Shown piece after piece: positions 18,630-29,250 of a stretch of DNA of 64,000 bases. The stretch's first letter is position 1. Each line of letters begins with the position of its first letter. Position numbers and translations under genes: made by a program. Source of the stretch: JBAXEO01 sp963789515 (GTDB taxonomy: Bacteria; Actinomycetota; Coriobacteriia; Anaerosomatales; JAAXUF01). Where the stretch lies: the NCBI GenBank assembly GCA_963789515.1, contig CAWBKW010000002.1, forward strand, positions 682,001 to 746,000, read 5' to 3'. The notes beneath the pieces were generated by a model. The model saw only the letters and a program-made list of their open reading frames with translations, was not told the origin of the DNA and made no database searches.

Positions 18630-20820
18630 GGCAGGTCACACAGAATCTGAGCGACGGCAAAGTGCGGGTGGTGGATGTTCCGGAGCCCGCGTTAGGACCC
18701 CATGGTGTTCTTGTCAGCGTCGAGAGGTCACTCGTGAGCGTCGGTACGGAGCGTGCGAAGGTCGAACTTGGTCGTAGCTCGCTGCTCGACAAAGCTCGCA
18801 AGCGGCCGGCCGACGTGAAGAAGGTTCTCGATCGAGTTCGCCGCGAAGGCCTGTTGAATACCTATCGCATGGTCAAGGGACGCCTCGAACAGGACTCACC
18901 CCTCGGCTACAGTGCCACGGGGGTCGTCCTCGGGGTGGGGGAGCTCTGTGGCGGGGATCAGGACGGGCGATCGAGTGGCGTGTGCGGGCGCGGGCTACGC
19001 GAATCACGCGGAACTCATTGTCGTACCCGGCAGCCTCTGCGCTCGTGTGCCGGAGGGTGTCGCGGCGGACAGCGCGGCGTACACGACGCTCGGTGCCATT
19101 GCGATGCAGGGCGTCCGGCAGGCCCAGCTCGCGTTGGGGGACACAGTGCTCGTGGTTGGCCTGGGTCTTCTCGGCTTGCTCACGACCCAGATAGCGAAAG
19201 CGGCAGGCTACGTCGTGGTCGGCTTCGATCCGGATCCCTCCAAAGCTGCGCTCGCGCTGCAATGCGGAGCCGATTCCGCTGTCAGCGGCGGCCACGACGA
19301 GGTACTGTCCCAGGTTGCGGCTCTCACGACGGGCAGAGGAGCCGACGCTGTCGTCATAACCGCGAGTACACGCTCCAGCGACCCGGTCAGGCTTGCCGGA
19401 GATGCCTGCCGCCAGGGATCGCGCGGCAGTCGTGGTCGTGGGGGACGTAGGGGATGGACATACCCCGCAGCCCTTACTACGAGAAGGAGCTGTCCGTGCG
19501 CCTTTCTCGCTCGTACGGTCCAGGGCGTTATGATCCGATGTACGAGGAGTTCGGACTCGACTATCCAGAGGGCTACGTCCGCTGGACAGAGAGCGCCGCA
19601 ACATGGAGGAATTTCTTCGTCTTGTGAGCACGGGGCAGGTTCGCACCGACCTTGTCACGACCCATCGGTTCGCCATCCAGGATGCGCCGGATGCGTACGA
19701 ACTGATCGTCTCCCGGCATCAGTCCGGGTCCGATCGGTGTGTTGCTCGAGTACTCAGGGGCTGAGGCCAGCCGAGTCGCAGGCGGCCTGAAGTCCCCTGT
19801 CGCCCCCAGGGCCTCTGGAGGCGCGCTGGGTGTCGCGCTTGTGGGGGCCGGTAACTTCGCGAGTTCGCACGATCGTGCCCGCGCTGAAGGGCCTGGGCGT
19901 AGAACTGCGAGGCATTGCGACTGCGACCGGCTTGAGCGCCAATGACGTCGCTCAGCGCGAGGGTTTCGCTTTCGCGGGTGCCTCAATCGCCGAGTTGCTC
20001 TCCGACGAACGCACTGAAGCGGTGGTCATTGCCACGCGTCACGACACGCATGCTGAACTCGTCCAAGAGGGTCCTGGACGCAGGGCGACATGTCCTCGGC
20101 GAGAAGCCGCTGGCAATGAGTCGCGATGAGCTCGATTCGGTGGTCGAGTCATGGCTTGCTTCGGGCGCCCACGCGATGGTTGGTTTCAACCGTCGTTACG
20201 CGCCTTCGTCCCAGAAGGTGCGCGCGGCTGTGGCGCGACTTGGGCTGCCCGCGACTATTCAGATCCGGATCAACGCCGGCGCGATTGCAGGCGATCATTG
20301 GATTCAGCGCCTCGAGCAGGGTGGAGGCCGCATCGTTGGGGAGGCGTGTCACTTTGTCGATCTCGCTTCGTTTCTTGGCGGGGGTCGGGTTACCCGGGTC
20401 GCTGCCTTCGGCGTCGACAATGGCAAGGCGCCGGCCCTGCAGGACTCGTTCGGCTGCAGTATGTCGCTGGACTCGGGTTCGATCGCGACGCTGACCTCTA
20501 CCGCCGATGGCGATACGAGTCACCCCAAGGAGCTCGTTGAGGTCTTCTGTGGGGGGCACGTCTGGGTCATTGACGACTTCCGAACCACTGTCGCGGTCGG
20601 CGGAGGAAAGACGGACCCGCTGGGACGCTGGCCGGGTCGACAAGGGCCATGCGGCTGAAATGGGCGCCGAGTTTGTTGCCGTTTGCAGCGGGCACGGGTC
20701 GGAGGATTCATCGTTCGTACACTCAGTTGCCAGCTCGGACGCCACGTTCGCTGTCATCGAGGCCATCGCGTCGGGCATGTCAGTCTCGGTCAACCCGACC
20801 GCGATCTCAACCGAAGATGA
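18626..20820 (+). pseudogene. Two-domain oxidoreductase: MDR dehydrogenase plus Gfo/Idh/MocA, frameshifted
   Basis: ATG 18626 begins RQVTQNLSDGKVRVVDVPEP, an MDR-type dehydrogenase lacking obvious structural-zinc cysteines. Later frames give GDRVACAGAGYANHAELIVV, LVVGLGLLGLLTTQIAKAAG (NAD-binding loop) and GRGADAVVITAST. From about 19830 a second Rossmann domain of Gfo/Idh/MocA type follows: GVALVGAGNFASS, EAVVIATRHDTHAELV, HVLGEKPLAMSRDELD and GFNRRYAP, which has the EKP motif. Such MDR-Gfo fusions occur in many polysaccharide loci and probably make a modified sugar. At least six frame changes are needed. The likely end is TGA 20818-20820, overlapping the next ATG. Confidence 0.8.
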
Positions 20821-21945
20821 TAGACAGATTGACACTCTCTGGCGTCGATCCTTACGATGCCCTTCGTTCGCCGCGGATGCCCGGATTCGTGCGGAGGTCG
20901 GCCCGTCTTCGCCAGTTGGCAGTCCAGGTTCGCAAGCGGGTGCCGTGGGATCTCGCAGGACTGCTCGGCATTGAAGCCTTCGTCATGGCCAAGACCGTCG
21001 GTTGCTTCCTGTCGGCGCTAGCGCGCGAGACATGGGCGCGAACGGTTGTCGATGAGGCGTCCATGTGGGAGGCGCTTGCCGACGCCCAAGCGCTTGTCGA
21101 GATGCTTGACACGTGCGAAGGCTACTCGGGCAACGGCGCGTGGGGCTACGAGTTCGACGTTCAGACGAGATGGGCATTCTATCCCAAGGAGTTCACCCAA
21201 TCTCATTGCAACCGTGTTCGTCGCGAGGGGCCTGCTGGAGGCCGGAATCGTGTTCGATCGGCCTGAGTGGACGTCACGCGCCGAGCAGTCAGCCGACTTC
21301 CTCCTCCAGCGAAATGATCGACAGGTCCGAGGGTTTCTTCCGCTACACGCAGGACTCAAGCCGCCTTGTCCACAACGCCAACCTGCTTGGTGCCGGGTTT
21401 GTCGCCGCGGTGGGCGGCCTCACGCGTCGAGCGGAGTTGATCGAGAGCTCCCTGCACGCGGCTCGGGTCTCTGTTGAAGCGCAACACGCAGAGGGCTGGT
21501 GGGCCTACGGTCGCGGCGCCGGACTGGGCTGGGTGGACAGCTTCCATACCGCTTACGACCTGGACGGGCTACTCGGCGTATGGTGCGCAACGGGCGACCG
21601 CTCGATGCGCGACTCGCTTGAGCGGGGGGTGGCCGACTGGACCGACAACTTCTTTGGTCCACTCGGCGAACCCTACTACTACCGCACCCGGAAGCTGCCT
21701 CTGGAGATACATTCTGCGAGCTCCGCGGTGGATCTCCTCGCCCGACTCGCGGCGCACGGTCTGGACACGAGCGGGTTGGCGGACCGTGTGGCTGCTTGGA
21801 CGCGGGGCGCGCTCATCGGGCCGGAGCCGCCACGTTCTTCCGCGTCGGCATGTTCGGCACGGATCGCCGGCATTTTGTGCGGTGGGGTGATGCCCACTGG
21901 CGGCTTGCCGAGGCAGGTCGTCGGCGTGCTTGGCGGCTGGCGTGA
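20817..21945 (+). pseudogene. Alpha/alpha-toroid protein of polysaccharide loci, frameshifted
   Basis: Starts at ATG 20817 (IDRLTLSGVDPYDALRSPRM). Recognisable pieces are GYSGNGAWGYEFDVQTRW, LIATVFVARGLLEAGIVF, LVHNANLLGAGFVAAVGGLT, AEGWWAYGRGAGLGWVDSFH and the end GDAHWRLAEAGRRAWRLA. Repeated W-x-Y and F-H-T-aromatic signatures point to an (alpha/alpha)6 toroid like that of some polysaccharide lyases, cyclases and unsaturated glycosidases. This family occurs in O-antigen/EPS clusters, and I recall members being misannotated in databases as delta-aminolevulinate dehydratase. The catalytic role is unknown. Frame changes occur near 21190, 21320, 21830 and 21890. Confidence 0.55.
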
Positions 21946-21982
21946 TGTCGCCCGTCGAAGACGCCGTCATTCGGAGTCATGC

Positions 21983-22735
21983 ATGAGTAGGGTGTTCGTC
22001 TTCGGGATCGATCTCGATCTGCTCGACAGGCAGCAGAGCCTCGCTCGCTGTATAGAACTCATTGAGCGTCGCCAACCCGCGCAACACGTGGTGGTAAATG
22101 CGGGCAAGGTAGTCCAGGCTCAGGACAACGCCGAACTGCGCGAGATCATCCGAGGCGCCGATATCGTGAACGCCGACGGGATTGCGGTGGTGTGGGCCGG
22201 AAGGTTCTTGGGTCATTCGGTGCCCGAACGCGTTGCCGGTATCGATCTCATGGAGACGCTTCTGGAAGCCGCACAGGAACATGAATGGCCGGTGTTCTTC
22301 CTTGGCGCGCGGTCTGAAGTCCTCGAACGCTTCCTGACTGTAGTCAGGGCCAGATTCCCTCGACTCGTCGTCGCGGGCTCGAGGAACGGCTACTTCGAGG
22401 ATGCATCCGCTGTCGCCCAAGCCATTGGGGAGTCGGGTGCGCGACTCTTGTTCCTCGGAATGTCATCGCCCATGCAAGGAAGAGTTCGTGGCGTCACAGC
22501 GCGAACGGTTGGGCGAGACTACTGTCGTTCGGTGTGGGCGGCAGCTTCGATGTGTGGGCCGGCGTGACGTCACGTGCCCCCGTCTGGATGCAGCGGGCGG
22601 GACTTGAGTGGCTCCACCGCTTGGTGCAGGAACCCGGTCGGATGTGGAAGCGCTATCTTGTGGGTAACACACGCTTCATCGCGCTGACTCTCCGGGAGCG
22701 CCGTTCGCCGGATCGAAGGCTGACGAGGATTCTAA
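21983..22735 (+). pseudogene. WecG/TagA/CpsF-family glycosyltransferase (GT26), frameshifted near its end
   Basis: ATG 21983 opens SRVFVFGIDLDLLDRQQSLA, then VVVNAGKVVQAQDNAELREI, ADIVNADGIAVVWAGRFLG, GIDLMETLLEAAQ, VFFLGARSEVLERF and LLFLGMSSPMQ, the standard order in this family. Frame changes near 22480 and 22540 lead to GVGGSFDVWAG, then GLEWLHRLVQEPGRMWKRY, the conserved C-terminal motif. The stop TAA is at 22733-22735 after one more shift. Family members transfer a GlcNAc/ManNAc-type sugar to undecaprenyl-PP-linked acceptors at the membrane. The wecB gene downstream would supply UDP-ManNAc. Confidence 0.85.
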
Positions 22736-22746
22736 GGGGGTCGCCC

Positions 22747-23221
22747 GTGGAGAGTAGCAGGGGACGTCGGCGCTCGGTCGCGGTCAGGCTATATCTAATG
22801 TCGAATCGTGCGTTCAGAGCAGGCTCCCTGGGCTGGCCCGTTGCCAAGGTTCTGCACTGGGACTTCGAAGGTACTGAGACTGGCGCCGACATCGACCCGC
22901 GCGCGAGTCTTCACGCCAGCGTCTACATCCCTCATGCGACGGGCGTAGTCGTGGGTGAGACCGCAACCGTGGGTGCGAACACCATAATCATGCCGGGCGT
23001 TGTCATCGGCACCCAGAGATTCACCGACGGCAAGAGACATGCTGACGTGGGAAGCGATGTCATGCTCGGTGCAGGAGCGAAGATCCTAGGTCCGATCAGG
23101 ATCGGAGATGGCGCGGTCAGAGGGGCCAACGCCGTCGTGACCAAGGAATGTGTCTCCTGGCGCAACAGCGGTCGGCGTCCCAGCGACCGTAATTACCGTC
23201 GAAGAACGTACACCCGGCTGA
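22747..23221 (+). pseudogene. CysE-like serine/sugar O-acetyltransferase (left-handed beta-helix), one C-terminal frameshift
   Basis: GTG 22747 follows an AAGGGGG ribosome site 6 bases upstream. The body reads VAKVLHWDFEGTETGADIDP, ASVYIPHATGVVVGETATVG, KRHADVGSDVMLGAGAKILG and IRIGDGAVRGANAVVTKE, giving hexapeptide repeats with the catalytic His of serine acetyltransferases (HATG). It is short and lacks the long N-terminal helical domain of housekeeping CysE, as EPS-locus copies often do. A frame change near 23150 is needed to reach PGATAVGVPATVITVEE and the TGA at 23219-23221. It probably O-acetylates a sugar. It is convergent with the giant gene, whose stop lies 17 bases away. Confidence 0.8.
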
Positions 23222-23615
23222 AGACATTGCGCGCCGGACTACGGGCCGGTCAACGCTCCGGCCACGTCAACCGCATCGAGTCCGATGGTGTTGCCGCTCG
23301 AGGATGCGCTGTGCGCCCCCTTGGCTGTAATGCTGACGTGATGCGCACCGGCTGTCAGGGTCCCACTGGTCCAAACCACCTGCTTGTATGCGCCCACGGG
23401 GTTGTAGAAGTCGACTTCGACGGGTTCGGCACCGTCGACGGCCACCAGGGCAATTCCGTAGTTGGTGCTCTTCGAGGCGACGAGGTCAAGGCGGGTGCCG
23501 ACAAACGCCACGTCGACAGCAGCGCCTGTGCTCAAGGTGGAGCGCCGCCGATCCGGCGGAGAGACTCGGGCTGTTGACCGTCGACCACGAGCCGACAAAG
23601 GCCAAGGGTGTTTCG

Positions 23616-24431
23616 GTCTCTTCGTGGCGGGCCATGGCCGGTCCACTCGTGGCTTGTGCGCAGCGGTGCCGAGCACATCGAACGCGTCGACATTGAAGTA
23701 GGTGCCGGACGATGATGCGTTCTTGGTGCCGGTCCACTCGACCTTGACGATATGGGCGCCGTCGGCAAGCGTGCCGGTGGACCAGATCTTCTGCTTGAAC
23801 GCGAAGGTAGCGTAGAGGTCGACGTCTGCTTGGAGCGCCGCCATCGACCGTGACCTTGGCGATGCCGTAGTTGGTGGCCTGGGCGCCGATCCAGTCGAGT
23901 CGCGTACCCGTGAAGGCGACAGTCACAGCCGAGCCACCCGAGTTGGCGCTGGTCGAGGAGCCTCCCGAAAGGCCGGCGTTCGTCGTGGAACTCCACGTGC
24001 CGTCGTAGGCGAGCAGCGACGAGGTCTCTTCGTGGCGGGCCATGGCCGGTCCACTCGTGGCTTGTGTGAGCGTGCCGAGCACATCGAACGCGTCGACATT
24101 GAAGTCGGTGCCGGACGATCGATGCGTTCTTGGTGCCGGTCCACTCGACCTTGACGATATGGGCGCCGTCGGCAAGCGTGCCGGTGGACCAGATCTTCTG
24201 CTTGAACGCGAAGGTAGCGTAGAGGTCAACATCTACTGGAGCACCGCCATCGACCGTGACCTTGGCGATGCCGTAGTTGGTGGCCTTGGTGCCGATCCAG
24301 TCGAGTCGCGTACCCGTGAAGGCGACAGTCACAGCCGAGCCACCCGAGTTGGCGCTGGTCGAGGAGCCTCCCGAAAGGCCGGCGTTCGTCGTGGAACTCC
24401 ACGTGCCGTCGTAGGCGAGCAGCGACGAGTC
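23616..24431. repeat. Two near-identical 408-bp tandem repeats encoding jelly-roll modules
   Basis: The segment starting GTCTCTTCGTGGCGGGCC at 23616 recurs at 24024, giving a period of 408 bases. The two copies match almost base for base apart from a few small indels. Both encode, on the minus strand, a module beginning LLAYDGTWSSTTNAGLSGG. Related but more diverged modules lie on either side at about 23240-23600 and 24440-26100. Near-identity implies recent duplication or gene conversion. Confidence 0.85.
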
Positions 24432-26339
24432 CTGCTCAGTGCGGGTGCCAGGTAGGGATGGGCGAGAACAGCCTGCTTATGCGCGCCTCCCACGTCAAAT
24501 GCGTCGATTCCAATCGTATATCCGGTCGAAGACGCGTTCTTTGCGCCGAGATACTCAATACGGAGGGTGTGTGCCCCGTTGGATAGACCGCCCGAAGACC
24601 ACACACGTTGCTGGAAAGCGGTGGATCCGTAGAGGTCGATGTCTGCCGTCATGGTGCCATCGAGCGTGACCCTCGCGATGCCGTAGCCGGGCGACTTGGA
24701 TCCTATCCAGTCAATGCTGGACCCGATGAAGGACACGTTGACGGCCGAGCTGTTGGTCGAACTCACCAAGTGGGTGCCGCCTGAAAGGCTCGAGCTCGAG
24801 CCAGTGGCCCATATCCCTTCGTAGCAGAGAGCTGTCGAAGTCTGCTCTACACGCTGGGCGGCGGTCATACCAATGATATCGAAGGCATCTACTCCAACTG
24901 AGTAACCGGCCGACGAAGTACTCTTCGTGCCGAGGACTTGGATCTTGATTGAGTGCTGACCATTGGCCAGTGGCCCGGACGACCAGACCTTCTGTTTGAA
25001 GGCGAAGGTGCCGTACAGGTCGACATCCGCCGCTTCCACGCCATCGACGATTACTCGCGCCTTGCCATAATTGGTGTTACGGGACGTGATCCAGTCGATC
25101 TGGCTGCCGACGAAAGTGAATTCAAGGGCGGCGGAGCTGGTCAGAGGCGCTTCGGAAGTTGCCACCCGACAGGTTCGCGTGGTTGGTCGTTGCCCACGCG
25201 CCCGTCCAAGCCATCAGCGGATCGGTCTGTTCCACGCGCTTGGTGATGGCGAAGGATGCCGTCTTGGTGCCCTCGACGTTGCCAGCGACGTCAGACGAGC
25301 GGAAGTCGACGACGTGGTTGCCACCCTGCGTCGTATTGATCGAGGCGCCAGCGGTCCACACTCCGCCGTTCAGGCGGTACTGAGTCGCGGCGATCCCGGA
25401 CAGCGTATCTGAGGCGGTCAGAACGACGGTGGCCGAATCGGTGTAGCTGGCTGCGGCATTCGAGCTAGTGCTCGGAGAGTCGAGATCGACGTTGACCGCC
25501 CGCGTACGGGTGCTCTCTGAGTTGCCGATGGTGTCGACGGCCCAGTACTCAAGGCTGTGGCTACCCGAGCCACTGACGGCGAAGGGGGCAGTATAGGTTT
25601 TGGATCCGCCCGAATCGAGTCGGAAGTAGATTGCCTGAACGCCTGACAGATCATCGACTGCAGCCAAGGAGACTGTGGCCGACTTGGACTGCCACGTGGT
25701 CGGTGCGGTGATGGTAGTCACCGGTGCCGTTCGGTCAGCTTGAAGCAGTCGGCCGGTGACATCGAGGGCATCCAAGCCGATCGTGTTTCCTGATGAAGAC
25801 GCGTTCTTTGTGCCCGTGTACTCAATGCGCAGCGTGTGGTCACCGCTCTGCAAGTCGCCGGTGCTGAAAACCGTCTGCTTGAACTGGCTGCTGGCCGAGT
25901 AGAGGTCGACCTCCACGGGCGTCCCGCAGTCAACGATAACTCTGGCCTTGCCGTAGCTCGCGGCTCTTGAGGTGACCCAGTCAAGACGGGTTCCGTTGAA
26001 CACTATGGTGGCCGCCGCCCCAAGAGCTGAGACCTGCTTGGTGCTTCCACCGGAAAGGTTGGCATGGTTTGTTATGAACCACGGACCGGTGAAGGAGATC
26101 AGAGGGTTGGTCTGCTCCTCACGAATCGTGACCCGGACCGGCGCTGACTTGGGCGCTTCGGCGTTGCCGGCGCCGTCGGTGGAGCGGTACTCGACCACGT
26201 GTGCCCCCGGTGCCACGACCACGCTCGTGCCCTGGGCCCACGCGCCGCCGTCGAGGCGGTAGTCGGTCGTGGCCACGCCGGAGAGCCGTCAGAGGCGGAG
26301 AGGGTGATCGTGGCGGTCGCGATGTAGGCGCGTCGCGTT

Positions 26340-27480
26340 GCTCGTCGTCACCGGCGCCGTGTCGTCGATGCGCACGGTGGCCGTCTTGGTGGCCTCGGTG
26401 TTGCCCTTGACGTCGGTGGAGGCGTACTCGATCGTGGTGGTGCCCTCGGCGCTGACGTGAACGGGCCGGTGTACGTCGGGCCGCGCCGTCGAGCGCGACG
26501 TCGGTGCGCGCAGACCCGAGGTGTTCTCCATGACACGTGAGCGTCACGTCGACCGGGCCCTTGACCCAGCCGGCCGGCGCGTCGTCGGTGGTGACCGGCG
26601 CGACGTCGTCGATCGAGACGGTGGTGCGGTCGTCTCGATGTTGCCCTTGATGTCGATCGCGGCGTACTTGATCGTGGTGACGCCCTGGGCCGCGATCACG
26701 ACGGGCCGGTGTAGGGGACGGTCGGCTCGGAGCCGTCGAGGCAGTAGAGCAGCGCGTTGACGCCCGAGACCGGGTCGGCCGGGGTCAGGGTCACGAGCAC
26801 GGGACCCGAGACCCAGCCGCTCGGCGCGTCGTCGGTGGATGTCGGCGCCGTGTCGTCGATGCGCACGGTGGCCGTCTGGGTGGCCTCGGTGTTGCCGGCG
26901 GCGTCGGTGGCCGCGTAGTCGATCGTGTGCGTGCCCTCGGCCGAGACGTGATCGGGGCGCTGTAGGTCTGCGCGGGTCGCCGCCGTCGAGCATGTAGGCG
27001 ATGCCGGCGACGCCGGAGAGCGCGTCAGAGGCCGACAGCGTGACGTCGACCGGGCTGGTGACCCAGCCCGTCGGCGCGTCGTCGGTGGTCACCGGCGCGG
27101 TGTCGTCGATGCGCACGGTGGCCGTCTTGGTCGCCTCGGTGTTGCCCGCGGCGTCGGTCGGCCGGTACTCGATCGTGGTCGTGCCCTCGGCGGACGATCG
27201 CGATCGGGCCGGTGTAGGGAAGCGAGGGTCGCAGCCGTCGGTGCGAGTAGAGCGTCGCGGCGACGCCGGAGCCGGCGTCGGTCGCGGTCAGGTGCACGTG
27301 ACCGGGCCGCTTGACCCAGTGCGCCGGCGCGTCGTCGGGTGACCGCGGGCGCCGTCTTGTCGATGCGCACGGTGGCGGTCTTGGTGGCCTCGGTGTTGCC
27401 GGCGCCGTCGACGGACCAGTACTCGATGGTCGTGGTGCCCTCGGCCTGACGGCGAAGGGCGCGGTGTAGGTGGTGGCGCC
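26340..27480. repeat. Tandem ~245-bp repeats encoding Ig/OmpL47-like modules, right-hand array
   Basis: The landmark TCGTCGATGCGCACGGTGGC (or a close variant) recurs near 26360, 26600, 26850, 27095 and 27350, a spacing of 240-255 bases. Each unit codes on the minus strand for one ~82-residue module (DAPTGWVTSPVDVTLSASD.. to NTEATKTATVRIDDTAPVT). Spacing varies by 1-3 bases from multiples of three, which destroys the frame. Confidence 0.8.
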
Positions 27481-28169
27481 GAGCCGTTGATGCGGTAGCG
27501 GGTGTACGCGACCCAGGCCGGTGTCGGTGGCCGACAAGCGACACGGTCGCCGTGCCTTGAGCGCCACCCGGCCGGAGCGCTCGTCGGTGGTGAGGGGCGA
27601 GGGCGTGTCGGCGACGAGCTCGCCCGTCACGTCGAAGGCGTCGATGCCGATCTCGGTGCCGGTCGACGAGGCGTTCTTGGCACCCGTCTAGTCGACGCTG
27701 AGCGTGTGGGTCCGGCGCGCGCCCCGCCCAGATCGTGAGCTGGCGGCCACGGCCTCGTAGAAGTCGGCGTGCGCCGCCGCCGTCGAGCACCACGCGGGCA
27801 TGCCCATGTTGGCGGCGGCGAGGCCAGTCGACCGGTGCCGGTGAAGGTCAACGAGGCCGGTGCGCCGTCGATCGAGCTGCCGCCGGACGCAGTCCGCTCG
27901 GCGTGACCAGGGCCCTTGTAGTAGATGCGGCGTCGGCCTTGCTCGAGGCGCCGGACTCAAAGGTGGCGCGCTTGGACGGTCTCGGTGTTGCCTGCGTCGT
28001 CGCGCGAGCGGTACTGGAGCGTGTGGGAGCCGATCGCGGTGAGTGGAGACGGCCGTGCCGCTCGCCCACTCGCCCTCGTCGAGCCGGTAGCTCGGTGTCT
28101 CGATGCCCGAGAGGGCGTCAGTTGCGACGAGCGCGATCGTGGCCGAGGAGACGTAGCTCGCCATAGACG

Positions 28170-29250
28170 TCGCCGTCGTCACGGGCGCCGTGTCGTCGAT
28201 CCGCACGGTGCCGTCTTGCGTGGCCTCGGTGTTGCCCTCGACGTCGGTGGCGGCGTAGGTCGACGTGTGCGTGCCCTCGGCCCTGACGCATCGGGCGCCG
28301 TGTAGGTCTGGCGGCCGAGCCGTCGAGGACGTAGGGGATGCCGCGAGACGCCCGAGGCGTGTCGGTGGACGACGAGGGTGACGTCGACCGGGCCGTGCGA
28401 CCCAGCCGCCGGCGCGTCGTCGGGGTCACAGGCGCCGTGTCGTCGATGCGCACCGCCGTCGTGTGGCCTCGATGTTGCCCGCAGGTCGATCGCGGCGTAG
28501 TTGAGCGTCGTGCGTCCCTCGCCGATGACGTCGACTGCCGGTGTAGGGGACGGCCGGCCCGAGCCGTCAAGCGAGTAGCGCACGCGGTCGAACGCCGCGA
28601 GACCGCGTCGGCGCGTCGAGGTGACGAGTGACTGGCCCGCACCCAGCCCCGGAGCGTCGTCGGTCGTGGTGGGCGCCGTGTTGTCGATCGCTGACACGTG
28701 CGCGGTCTTGGTGGCCTCGGTGTTGCCCGCGACGTCGGTGGACGCGTAGCGATCGTGTGCGTGCCCTCGGCCGGACACGTGCAACGGGTCGCGTGTAGCA
28801 CGTCGGCGCCCGCCATCGAGGGTGCTGCGCGTCGAGGCGACGCCGGACACGGCGTCGGCCGCCGTCAGGTGCACGGTGACCGGACCGGTGGTCCAGGCTC
28901 TCGGCGCATCATCGTCGGTGACGGGGCGCGTCCTTGTCGATCCTGACCTGCGCGGTCTGGTCCTCGGTGTTGCCCGCCGACGTCGCGGCGATGCGTAGGC
29001 GATCGTGTGGGTGCCGTCGGCCGAGACTTCCACGGTGTCGCCCTGCACCATGTCGCTCCCGTCGAGGGAGTAGGTGGGTCCGGCGCGGACGCCGTCGAGC
29101 AGGCGTACCCGTCGACGCTCAGGCGCGACGCGTGACCGGGACGCGGAGCGATCCAGTCGACGCCGGAGCCGTGAATGTCCGACGCGCCCCGGCGCCGGTC
29201 GTCGACGTGGCATGAGCCGCCGTGGTTGCCCGCGGCGACCGGACCGACCA
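28170..29250. repeat. Tandem ~245-bp repeats encoding Ig/OmpL47-like modules, left-hand array
   Basis: The same landmark recurs near 28190, 28440, 28680 and 28930. It is separated from the 26.3-27.5 kb array by one jelly-roll module (about 27600-27900) and an Ig module. Frame changes occur nearly every 100 bases here, the highest density in the window. Many look like loss of a single G or C relative to the other repeat units. Confidence 0.75.

Noticed and set aside
11323..23221. Programmed ribosomal frameshifting as explanation for broken polysaccharide genes
   Set aside because: The shifts occur at many unrelated sites, in both directions, several per gene and without shared slippery sequences; random indels explain them better.
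26340..29250. Regularly spaced repeats considered as a CRISPR array
   Set aside because: The units are ~245 bp, code for Ig-like modules and lack 20-40-base unique spacers; no cas genes are present.
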